Positions 1 through 5,345 of a stretch of DNA of 5,345 bases are shown in pieces. The notes beneath the pieces were generated by a model. The model saw nothing but the letters and a program-made list of their open reading frames with translations, was not told the DNA's origin and did no database searches. Both the position numbers and the translations under genes were made by a program. Where the stretch lies: contig CALGGL010000052.1 of NCBI GenBank assembly GCA_937915975.1, forward strand, positions 1 to 5,345. The letters are read 5' to 3'. Numbering within the stretch: position 1 is the stretch's first letter; every line of letters starts with the position of its first letter. The DNA is from an uncultured Lachnospiraceae bacterium (GTDB lineage: Bacteria; Bacillota; Clostridia; Lachnospirales; Lachnospiraceae).

Positions 1-345
1 GTATATGATACGCAGTGTGATGAATTTTACCTTCCGCCGCTTAGTGTACAGCCTCTTGTGGAGAATGCGATAAGATACGCTGTAGCGTCAAAAGAGGGAA
101 CGGGATGTGTCACAATACGCTCATGGAGGGCAACAAGCGGAGTATATATTACCGTAGAAGATGACGGAGACGGATTTGAGAGCAAACAGCTTAAAAACGA
201 TGACAGCTATACCCACAGGTTCCATGTGGGTATAACCAATGTCAAATCAAGACTGAAAGCCCAGTGCAACGGGACGCTTAAGGTGGAAAGCACACTGCAT
301 GAAGGGACAAAGGCCACCATTTTTTTGCCTGACGAACTGATTTAG
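1..345 (+). CDS. Sensor histidine kinase, LytS/YesM type, C-terminal fragment (5' end outside window)
   Basis: This is the last 114 codons of a sensor kinase; the frame is open from base 1, so the true start lies upstream. What remains is the HATPase_c ATP-binding domain. The N box is VQPLVENAIRYAV (fragment residues 16-28), with the Asn that coordinates Mg-ATP at 22. The G1 box is DDGDG (54-58). A G2-like GITNVKSRL follows (77-85), and the fold closes with GTKATIFLP (102-110). The QPLVENAI and GxxNxxxRL forms are typical of the His_kinase (PF06580) family of LytS/YesM membrane sensors, which usually phosphorylate a LytTR or AraC-type response regulator. The phosphoacceptor His and sensor region are upstream and not visible. 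No response regulator follows, so its partner must lie upstream or elsewhere. Only 96 bp separate its stop from the MarR start and no terminator is visible there, so read-through into the next gene is possible. The family call is firm; the stimulus is unknown. Confidence 0.9.
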   Translation, partial: VYDTQCDEFYLPPLSVQPLVENAIRYAVASKEGTGCVTIRSWRATSGVYITVEDDGDGFESKQLKNDDSYTHRFHVGITNVKSRLKAQCNGTLKVESTLHEGTKATIFLPDELI

Positions 346-352
346 GCTTTTT

Positions 353-360
353 AGGGGGAG
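353..360 (+). promoter_or_regulatory. Shine-Dalgarno-like AGGGGGAG
   Basis: A purine-rich AGGGGGAG sits 7 nt before the ATG at 368. That ATG opens only a 15-codon frame, and the site is 21 nt from the ATG at 382, too far to serve it. It is the strongest purine run in the gap between the kinase and the MarR gene, and it is the main reason to take the small ORF at 368-415 seriously. Confidence 0.45.
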
Positions 361-367
361 AGTGTTT

Positions 368-415
368 ATGAAAAGGATATTATGCTTGTTAACTTATACA
401 GAAAATATGACTTGA
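368..415 (+). CDS. Possible 15-aa leader peptide ORF upstream of the MarR gene
   Basis: ATG at 368 reads MKRILCLLTYTENMT and stops at TGA 413-415. It has a purine-rich ribosome binding site 7 nt upstream (353-360). The frame differs from the MarR frame, and the ORF ends 26 nt before the ATG at 442. A translated uORF here could couple or attenuate translation of the regulator, for example by exposing or covering the GAGGTGA at 424-430. I do not recognise the peptide, and so short an ORF may be chance. An alternative is that it is the remnant of an older start of the regulator. Low confidence; no family can be assigned. Confidence 0.3.
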   Translation: MKRILCLLTYTENMT

Positions 416-441
416 AGGAATGTGAGGTGATTTTTAAAAAT

Positions 442-903
442 ATGATACCTAAGACAGATGAATTTTTAGAAGCTATGTACAGGTTCCATCATATTAATCT
501 GCAGGTATTGATTCCTGAGCTGTCGCGTGCGGAAGCGATTATCGTCCATAATCTTGGTATGACAGACAGAAAAGAAAGTTCGGGACTTAAGATGTCATCA
601 CTTGCAAAAGTGCTGTGTGTATCCATGCCGTCACTTTCGAGGATGGTTAAAGGCCTTGAGGAACGTGAACTGGTTAAAAGGGTATGTGATATAAGTGACA
701 GGAGAAATACATACGTGGTTCTTACAGATGAGGGAAAAAGCTTGTATGAAAAAACTGATGGGATAATGACAGATTTTATAGAATCTGTTTATCACAGAGT
801 CGGTGAAAAGAAACTGACGGAGCTTGCAAAGCTGATGAATGAGATGGCAGATGTGGCTTCTGATGAGATTGAAAAAAGAAGAACTGAAAGAAAAAGAAAT
901 TGA
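442..903 (+). CDS. MarR-family winged-helix transcriptional regulator
   Basis: This is a 153-aa DNA-binding regulator of the MarR family, which acts as a dimer and usually represses linked transporter genes until a small ligand or stress signal releases it. The N-terminal dimerisation helix begins around KTDEFLEAMYRFHHIN (4-19). The helix-turn-helix spans about 51-79, with recognition helix SMPSLSRMVKGLEERELVKR (61-80). The wing, with the family-typical D-x-x-DRRNTYVVLTDEG pattern, is at 83-98. C-terminal helices for dimerisation follow, and the protein ends in a basic tail, KRRTERKRN. The start is uncertain. ATG 442 gives the usual family length and a GAGGTGA at 424-430, though its GAGG core is a long 14 nt from the start. 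GTG 427 (AAGGA at 415-419) and ATG 382 (173 aa, AAAGGA at 372-377, only 4 nt spacing) are alternatives. ATG 382 would overlap the leader ORF. The gene lies 81 bp before the exporter pair, its probable target. The effector ligand cannot be inferred. Confidence 0.85.
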   Translation: MIPKTDEFLEAMYRFHHINLQVLIPELSRAEAIIVHNLGMTDRKESSGLKMSSLAKVLCVSMPSLSRMVKGLEERELVKRVCDISDRRNTYVVLTDEGKSLYEKTDGIMTDFIESVYHRVGEKKLTELAKLMNEMADVASDEIEKRRTERKRN

Positions 904-914
904 GAAAACCGCAT

Positions 915-944
915 TTTAAAGATTTATAAATATTTAAATATAAT
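915..944 (+). promoter_or_regulatory. Candidate sigma-A-type promoter for the exporter operon
   Basis: A perfect TATAAT (939-944) lies in the MarR-exporter gap. An 18-bp spacer separates it from TTTAAA (915-920), a 4 of 6 match to TTGACA. Transcription would start near 951, leaving a leader of about 34 nt that contains the ribosome binding site. The region is so A/T-rich that a chance TATAAT is quite possible, and the -35 match is weak. Co-transcription from a promoter upstream of the MarR gene is the alternative, since no terminator is seen between the genes. Confidence 0.35.
930..941. promoter_or_regulatory. 12-bp perfect palindrome, candidate MarR operator
   Basis: ATATTTAAATAT is an exact inverted repeat that overlaps the first half of the candidate -10 element. 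MarR-family repressors commonly bind A/T-rich palindromes of about 16-20 bp that overlap the promoter of the gene they control. An operator here would let the MarR protein at 442-903 block the exporter promoter. The gap is nearly all A/T, so a 12-bp A/T palindrome is weak evidence alone. Confidence 0.3.
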
Positions 945-967
945 AATAAAGTGACAAAAAATAAAAT

Positions 968-974
968 GAAAGGA
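968..974 (+). promoter_or_regulatory. Ribosome binding site of first exporter gene
   Basis: GAAAGGA is followed by 10 nt and then the ATG at 985. It supports that start, which is also followed at once by the first transmembrane helix, as expected for the family. Confidence 0.65.
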
Positions 975-984
975 TACATTTACT

Positions 985-3330
985 ATGGCACAGATATTTA
1001 AAAACATAGCCAAGTATTGGCAATTTGTAATCATTATCTTTGTGCTTTTACTGGCTCAGGCATATGGTGACCTTGCCTTGCCTCAGTATACCTCGGATAT
1101 CATAGATACCGGTATACAGAATAAAGGTGTTGAGCATATCATGCCTGAAAAGATAACTGCCGAAGAATATGATTATGCAATTCTTTTTATGACAGATGAG
1201 GAAAAGGAAAAATTTGAAGCGGCATATGAGGCAGACGGAGATATCTATAAGAGAATAGTAAAGGACAAGGATAAACTTTCCGAACTCGATGAAGACCTGC
1301 TTCTTCCGATAGTTATAAATTATCAGATGGAAGCGGTTGCTGTGGATACCTTTAAGCAGCAGATATGGAGTAATGAGGATGTAAGTAACGGGCTTCTTGC
1401 ATATGGCATAACCGAAGAGGCATTTTATGAAATGTCGGTAGAGGATATAGGAAAGCTAATGCAGATGGATATAACCTCTTTTACCAAGGACATTGAGGAT
1501 GCGAATGGTAATGTCGTTCCGACAGAGGTTATAGATATGCGTACCATATACAAGTCCATGTATGATGCAGGCATGATGGATACCAAGGCACAGGACAGTG
1601 CAAGAGAGACCTTTGAACAGATGTCGGATACCATAGGTACTTCTACGCTAAAGTCGATGGGTAAGGCATGGACTATAGAAAGAGAGGCAGAGGCAGGCAT
1701 TGACACAGATCAAAAACAAAAGGATTACCTGTGGGCATCGTGCTTTAGAATGATAGGTATGGCATTTTTGATTGCGGTAGCAGTTATACTTGTATCATAT
1801 TTTTCTGCGATAGTCGGCGGACGCATCGGACGCGATTTGCGTGAGAAGGTGTTTGGCAAGGTGCTTTCATTTTCAAATGCGGAAATGGATAAATTCTCAA
1901 CCGCCTCGCTTATTACCAGAAATACAAATGACATACAACAGGTTCAGCTTGTCAGTACATTGCTGCTTAGAATGATTTTATATGCTCCGATACTTGGTGT
2001 CGGCGGTGTAATCAAGGTTTATAAGACCGGAGCTGATATGGGTTGGGTTATCGCTCTTGCAGTTGTGGTTGTTGTAGGTTTTGTCGGAATTTTGATGTCG
2101 GTTACACATAAGAAGTTCCGTCTCATGCAAAAGCAGGTGGATGCGATAAATCTTGTGGCAAGAGAACTGCTTACAGGAATAAGTGTTATAAGAGCATTTG
2201 GTCGTGAGAATGAGAGCGAGGAAAGATTTGACGGTGCCAATAAGGACCTGACCAAAACCCAGCTTTTTGTAAACAGGGTTATGAGCTTTATGATGCCGGG
2301 TATGATGCTTATCATGTATGCGGTAAATATACTTATCATCTGGACTGCAGCACACAGGATAGATGAGGGAATCATGCAGGTAGGAACCATGACTGCATTT
2401 CTTACATACGCAATGCAGATTGTTATGAGCTTCCTTATGCTTTCGGTAATGTCGATTATGCTTCCGAGAGCGGGTGCTGCGGCGGAGCGTATCAAAGAAG
2501 TTATTGATACCGATTCAACCATCACGGATAAGGATTCAGCTAAATCAATAAGTGATGCCAAGGGTGTTGTAAGCTTTGAAAATGTACATTTCAAATATCC
2601 AAATGCCGATGCGGATGTACTTGATGATATAAGCTTTACTGCCAATCAGGGGGAGACTACGGCGATTATAGGAAGTACCGGATGCGGTAAGTCGACTATG
2701 GTTAATCTCATACCGAGACTCTATGATGTGACAGGCGGCAGGATAACCATAGACGGAACAGATATAAAGGATATCAAGCTTAAGGAGCTTCGTGACGGTA
2801 TCGGATTTGTACCGCAAAAGGCGGTGCTTTTCTCCGGAACTATAGCTAGTAATTTAAGATTTGGTAAGAGAGATGCGACGGATTATGAGATAAAGGAAGC
2901 AGCCGGGATTGCACAGTCTACAGATTTTATAGAAGCAAAGGACGATGCTTACGAAAGTCATATAGCACAGGGCGGAAGCAATGTATCAGGCGGACAAAAG
3001 CAAAGACTTGCCATAGCCAGAGCCATAGCAAAGAAACCTAAGATATACGTATTTGATGACAGCTTTTCAGCACTGGATATGAAGACAGATGCGAAGCTTA
3101 GAAAAGCACTGGAGGAAAAATCAAAGGACAGTACAGTTATAATAGTAGCACAGCGAATAAGCACGATACTTAATGCAGACCAGATACTGGTGCTTGACGA
3201 GGGCAAAATAGTAGGAAAGGGTACGCATAAGGAGCTTCTTAATAGCTGTGAGGAATATATGGAAATAGCGAAATCTCAGTTATCTGAGGAAGAAATAGAA
3301 AGTACGAGAGGAGGTGCGGCAAATGAGTGA
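985..3330 (+). CDS. Heterodimeric ABC exporter subunit with degenerate ATPase site and large extracellular insertion
   Basis: This is a 781-aa half-transporter, a membrane domain fused to an ATPase domain. Similar exporters are usually about 580-620 aa; the excess is a soluble block of about 200 residues (45-248) between TM1 (about 12-33) and TM2 (about 250-275). TM3-TM6 lie near 325-345, 353-372, 433-455 and 465-492. The ATPase domain has A-loop Tyr538, Walker A GSTGCGKST (563-571), Q-loop Gln611, signature VSGGQ (667-671), Walker B IYVFDD (687-692) and D-loop SALD (695-698). The catalytic Glu after the Walker B Asp is Asp692, and the switch His is Gln723 (VAQRIS). This is the known pattern of the non-catalytic partner in heterodimers such as TM287/288. 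The first half of the pair overlaps the next gene by 8 nt, so the two subunits are probably made in step. It probably exports a drug, lipid or peptide; the substrate is unknown. Control by the upstream MarR protein is inferred from position. Confidence 0.95.
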   Translation: MAQIFKNIAKYWQFVIIIFVLLLAQAYGDLALPQYTSDIIDTGIQNKGVEHIMPEKITAEEYDYAILFMTDEEKEKFEAAYEADGDIYKRIVKDKDKLSELDEDLLLPIVINYQMEAVAVDTFKQQIWSNEDVSNGLLAYGITEEAFYEMSVEDIGKLMQMDITSFTKDIEDANGNVVPTEVIDMRTIYKSMYDAGMMDTKAQDSARETFEQMSDTIGTSTLKSMGKAWTIEREAEAGIDTDQKQKDYLWASCFRMIGMAFLIAVAVILVSYFSAIVGGRIGRDLREKVFGKVLSFSNAEMDKFSTASLITRNTNDIQQVQLVSTLLLRMILYAPILGVGGVIKVYKTGADMGWVIALAVVVVVGFVGILMSVTHKKFRLMQKQVDAINLVARELLTGISVIRAFGRENESEERFDGANKDLTKTQLFVNRVMSFMMPGMMLIMYAVNILIIWTAAHRIDEGIMQVGTMTAFLTYAMQIVMSFLMLSVMSIMLPRAGAAAERIKEVIDTDSTITDKDSAKSISDAKGVVSFENVHFKYPNADADVLDDISFTANQGETTAIIGSTGCGKSTMVNLIPRLYDVTGGRITIDGTDIKDIKLKELRDGIGFVPQKAVLFSGTIASNLRFGKRDATDYEIKEAAGIAQSTDFIEAKDDAYESHIAQGGSNVSGGQKQRLAIARAIAKKPKIYVFDDSFSALDMKTDAKLRKALEEKSKDSTVIIVAQRISTILNADQILVLDEGKIVGKGTHKELLNSCEEYMEIAKSQLSEEEIESTRGGAANE
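1117..1728 (+). other. Region encoding the predicted extracellular insertion domain (residues 45-248 of the first exporter subunit)
   Basis: In ordinary type IV exporters the TM1-TM2 outer loop is only a few tens of residues. Here about 204 residues separate the end of TM1 (DIIDTGI) from the start of TM2 (LWASCFRMIGMAF). The block is rich in Asp, Glu and Lys, has no cysteine and no hydrophobic stretch long enough to cross the membrane, and looks mostly helical. With the N-terminus inside, topology puts it outside the cell. Two segments, ITAEEYDYAILFMTDEEKEKF (57-77, shown split here as ITAEEYDYAI and LFMTDEEKEKF) and ITEEAFYEMSVEDIGKLM (142-159), have a similar pattern and may be a faint internal duplication. 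An extracellular cap is, as I recall, reported in the Bacillus BmrCD exporter. I cannot tell whether this one is homologous. Confidence 0.75.
3309..3315 (+). promoter_or_regulatory. Strong ribosome binding site that fixes the start of the second exporter gene
   Basis: AGGAGGT is a near-perfect Shine-Dalgarno lying inside the end of the first exporter gene. It is 7 nt from the ATG at 3323. A GTG at 3314 in the same frame overlaps this site and so cannot use it, which rules out the 3-codon longer start. Confidence 0.85.
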
Positions 3331-5176
3331 ATCAAGAGAAGATCTTAAGAAGGTTACAGCGAGAAGACGTGGACCGGGTGGTCCTCCGGGTATGATACCG
3401 GGTGAGAAAGCAAAGAACTTCAAAGGTGCCGTAGCCGATATGCTAAAGTATATGGGTAAGGACAAAATTAAGGTTCTTATCGTTATGATATGTGCTGCAC
3501 TTTCTACTGTATTTATAGTTGTGGGACCTAAGATAATGGGTAAGGCAACTACAGAGCTTGCCACTGGACTTATGAAGAAGATTTCCCAGACAGGCGGAAT
3601 TGATTTTGGCTATATCGGTAAGATACTTCTTATAACTCTTGGACTATATGTGTTAAGCGGAGTATTTACATTTACCCAGGGTTGGCTTATGACAGGTGTA
3701 ACCCAGAGACTCTGTTATCGTATGAGAAAAGAGATATCCGAAAAGATAAACCGTATGCCGATGAAGTATTTTGAAAGTCGTACCTATGGTGAAGTGCTTT
3801 CGAGAATTACAAATGATGTAGATACTCTTGGCATGTCGCTTAACCAGAGTATCACAACCATGATTACTTCAATAGCGACCTTGGTAGGTATAACAATAAT
3901 GATGCTCAGCATTTCGCCGCTGATGACACTTATTGCTATATTTATACTTCCTGTATCCGGTGCATTGCTTGGCTTTATAATGAAACACTCACAGAAATAT
4001 TTCAGACAGCAGCAGGATTATCTCGGTCATATAAACGGTCAGGTTGAAGAGGTATTTGGCGGTCACAATATAATCAAGACCTTTAACAAGGAAGAGGAAA
4101 CCTTGAAGGAGTTTAAGGAGACCAACAATGTACTTTATACCTCAGCGGTTAAGTCACAGTTTTACTCGGGACTTATGATGCCGATTATGACCTTTGTAGG
4201 AAACTTAGGCTATGCAGGTGTTGCAATATCCGGTGGTATGCTTGCCATAAAGGGCGTGATTACAATCGGAGATATACAGGCATTTATCCAGTATGTTAAG
4301 CAGTTTACCCAGCCGATAACCCAGATGGCACAGGTTATGAACCAGATGCAGTCTATGGCGGCAGCAGCTGAAAGAGTATTTGAATTCTTAAATGAGGAAG
4401 AAGAGGTTCAGATAATTGATAATCCGATAAGACTTGATGAGGTTAAGGGTGAGGTAACCTTTGACCATGTACAGTTTGGCTACGACCCTGAGAAGATAAT
4501 AATTCATGACTTCTCAAGTGAAGTTAAGCCGGGACAGACCATCGCCATAGTCGGACCTACCGGCGCAGGCAAGACCACTATGGTTAAGCTTTTGATGCGT
4601 TTCTATGATGTAAACGGTGGAGCAATCAAGGTTGACGGGCATAATGTAAAGGACTTTAACAGACGTGAGCTTCGCTCGGCATTTGGAATGGTACTTCAGG
4701 ACACCTGGCTCTTCAAGGGCTCAATCATGGAGAATATCAGATTCGGTCGTCAGGATGCAACAGATGAGGAGGTAATCGCAGCAGCCAAGACAGCACATGC
4801 ACACCACTTCATATCCACACTTCCGGATGGCTATAACTTTGAGTTAAACGAGGATGCAACCAATGTATCGCAGGGACAAAGGCAGCTTCTTACCATAGCA
4901 AGAGCCGTGCTTGCCAACAGTCCTATACTAATCCTTGATGAAGCAACATCTAGTGTAGATACAAGAACCGAAGCAAGAATTCAAAGAGGTATGCATAACC
5001 TCACCAAAGGCAGAACCAGCTTCGTAATCGCACACCGCTTATCCACCATACGAGATGCAGACTGTATCCTCGTCATGAAGGACGGTGACATTGTAGAAAG
5101 CGGAACTCACACCGAACTCCTTAACGCAAACGGATTCTACGCAGACCTCTACAACAGCCAGTGGAACATAGCATAA
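3323..5176 (+). CDS. Heterodimeric ABC exporter subunit with intact catalytic site
   Basis: This 617-aa half-transporter is the normal size for the family. It opens with a basic Gly/Pro-rich segment, RRRGPGGPPG (14-23), often seen in the second subunit of clostridial exporter pairs. A six-helix membrane domain follows (TM1 about 50-70, TM2 about 98-120, then 177-197, 200-220, 283-305 and around 313-345). The ATPase domain has A-loop Tyr387, Walker A GPTGAGKTT (411-419), Q-loop Gln459, signature VSQGQ (515-519), Walker B ILILDE with catalytic Glu540, D-loop SSVD (543-546) and switch His571. All hydrolysis residues are present, so it should supply the active Walker A/B set, while its altered VSQGQ signature faces the partner's degenerate site. 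Its ATG overlaps the stop of the first subunit in ATGAGTGA (3323-3330), implying coupled translation. Pairing with the upstream subunit is inferred from overlap and complementary motifs. Codons near the 3' end are markedly C-ending compared with the rest of the gene. Confidence 0.95.
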   Translation: MSESREDLKKVTARRRGPGGPPGMIPGEKAKNFKGAVADMLKYMGKDKIKVLIVMICAALSTVFIVVGPKIMGKATTELATGLMKKISQTGGIDFGYIGKILLITLGLYVLSGVFTFTQGWLMTGVTQRLCYRMRKEISEKINRMPMKYFESRTYGEVLSRITNDVDTLGMSLNQSITTMITSIATLVGITIMMLSISPLMTLIAIFILPVSGALLGFIMKHSQKYFRQQQDYLGHINGQVEEVFGGHNIIKTFNKEEETLKEFKETNNVLYTSAVKSQFYSGLMMPIMTFVGNLGYAGVAISGGMLAIKGVITIGDIQAFIQYVKQFTQPITQMAQVMNQMQSMAAAAERVFEFLNEEEEVQIIDNPIRLDEVKGEVTFDHVQFGYDPEKIIIHDFSSEVKPGQTIAIVGPTGAGKTTMVKLLMRFYDVNGGAIKVDGHNVKDFNRRELRSAFGMVLQDTWLFKGSIMENIRFGRQDATDEEVIAAAKTAHAHHFISTLPDGYNFELNEDATNVSQGQRQLLTIARAVLANSPILILDEATSSVDTRTEARIQRGMHNLTKGRTSFVIAHRLSTIRDADCILVMKDGDIVESGTHTELLNANGFYADLYNSQWNIA

Positions 5177-5226
5177 ACTCCGGTTTCTCGCATAATAGTA
5201 GGTATCCGGACCACTGCTTATATTTG

Positions 5227-5262
5227 ACTTCACGCTTTTTTAGGTTTTCTAAAGCGAAAAGT
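5227..5262. repeat. Imperfect inverted repeat downstream of the exporter operon
   Basis: Arms ACTT-CGC-TTTAG and CTAAA-GCG-AAGT can pair around a GTTTT loop, with a 2x2 internal loop and a three-T bulge. No T-tract follows the right arm on the + strand, and none follows on the reverse strand, so this is not a canonical intrinsic terminator. It may be a transcript 3'-end structure or chance. Confidence 0.25.
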
Positions 5263-5275
5263 ATATGAATAAGAC

Positions 5276-5295
5276 TGATACACAACGTGTCATCA
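5276..5295. repeat. Short inverted repeat with 8-bp stem
   Basis: TGATACAC pairs with GTGT-ATCA across an AAC loop, with one bulged C at 5291. It lacks a following T-run. It could be an operator for a gene beyond the window or a small RNA hairpin; nothing in the sequence decides this. The stretch from 5177 to the window end otherwise contains no gene I can support. Confidence 0.25.
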
Positions 5296-5345
5296 ATTTG
5301 CTAAATCAAAGCACTCAAATTCTTTATAGGTGCTAAAAATCGAAA

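Noticed and set aside
776..979. Reverse-strand 67-codon frame rich in Phe over the MarR 3' end and the gap
   Set aside because: The Phe-rich composition is the complement of the Lys/Glu-rich MarR tail and A-rich DNA; no ribosome binding site supports it.
2019..2645. Long reverse-strand open frame of 208 codons inside the first exporter gene
   Set aside because: It lies opposite conserved exporter sequence, has low-complexity Ser/Ile/Leu-rich composition and no recognisable domain. It is a shadow of the real gene.
3314..3322. GTG start three codons upstream of the second exporter ATG
   Set aside because: The GTG overlaps the AGGAGGT ribosome binding site itself, while ATG 3323 has ideal 7-nt spacing.
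5179..5210. TCCGG...CCGGA inverted repeat just after the second exporter stop as a terminator
   Set aside because: The 5-bp stem has a 22-nt loop and no T-run directly after it; too weak.
5299..5334. Alternative hairpins sharing AGCA (TGCT 5299-5302 versus GTGCT 5330-5334), resembling a switch
   Set aside because: Stems are only 4-5 bp with no conserved riboswitch features or expression platform; consistent with chance.
5265..5336. A 23-codon + strand ORF (MNKTDTQRV... ending LYRC) after the exporter pair
   Set aside because: It lacks a convincing ribosome binding site (only GCGAAAAG before the ATG), is very short, and matches no family I recognise. It cannot be told from chance.
1..5345. 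CRISPR arrays, tRNA or rRNA genes, insertion sequences
   Set aside because: I saw no regularly spaced repeats, no cloverleaf-like RNA gene, and no transposase or terminal inverted repeats.

Overview
The window reads as a chromosomal segment of a low-to-moderate GC Gram-positive bacterium, most likely a Clostridia/Lachnospiraceae-type anaerobe. This is an inference from three things: A/T-rich intergenic DNA, purine-rich Shine-Dalgarno sequences, and a MarR regulator followed by a heterodimeric ABC exporter pair, an arrangement common in that group. All supported genes are on the + strand.

Layout. Positions 1-345 are the 3' end of a sensor histidine kinase of the LytS/YesM type; only the ATP-binding region is present. 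After a short gap holding a possible 15-codon leader ORF (368-415) comes a MarR-family winged-helix regulator (442-903, or from 382 if the upstream ATG is used). An 81-bp, very A/T-rich gap (904-984) carries a plausible -10 element and an overlapping 12-bp palindrome. Two large ABC exporter half-transporters follow (985-3330 and 3323-5176), overlapping by 8 nt and so almost certainly translationally coupled. The last 169 bp (5177-5345) hold no convincing gene and no canonical intrinsic terminator, only two weak inverted repeats.

How the genes work together (inference from family knowledge). The two half-transporters should form one heterodimeric type IV ABC exporter of the TM287/288, LmrCD and BmrCD kind. 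The first subunit has lost the catalytic residues (Walker B Glu to Asp, switch His to Gln) and the second keeps them, so one nucleotide site is degenerate and one is active. The MarR protein probably controls the exporter genes and possibly itself. The substrate cannot be read from sequence.

The most unusual elements are a roughly 200-residue soluble insertion between TM1 and TM2 of the first exporter subunit, predicted to lie outside the cell; the small leader ORF with its own ribosome binding site in front of the MarR gene; and a strong drift toward C-ending codons in the last part of the second exporter gene. I see no wholly new system. The window is best described as a MarR-linked heterodimeric exporter operon with an expanded extracellular domain.
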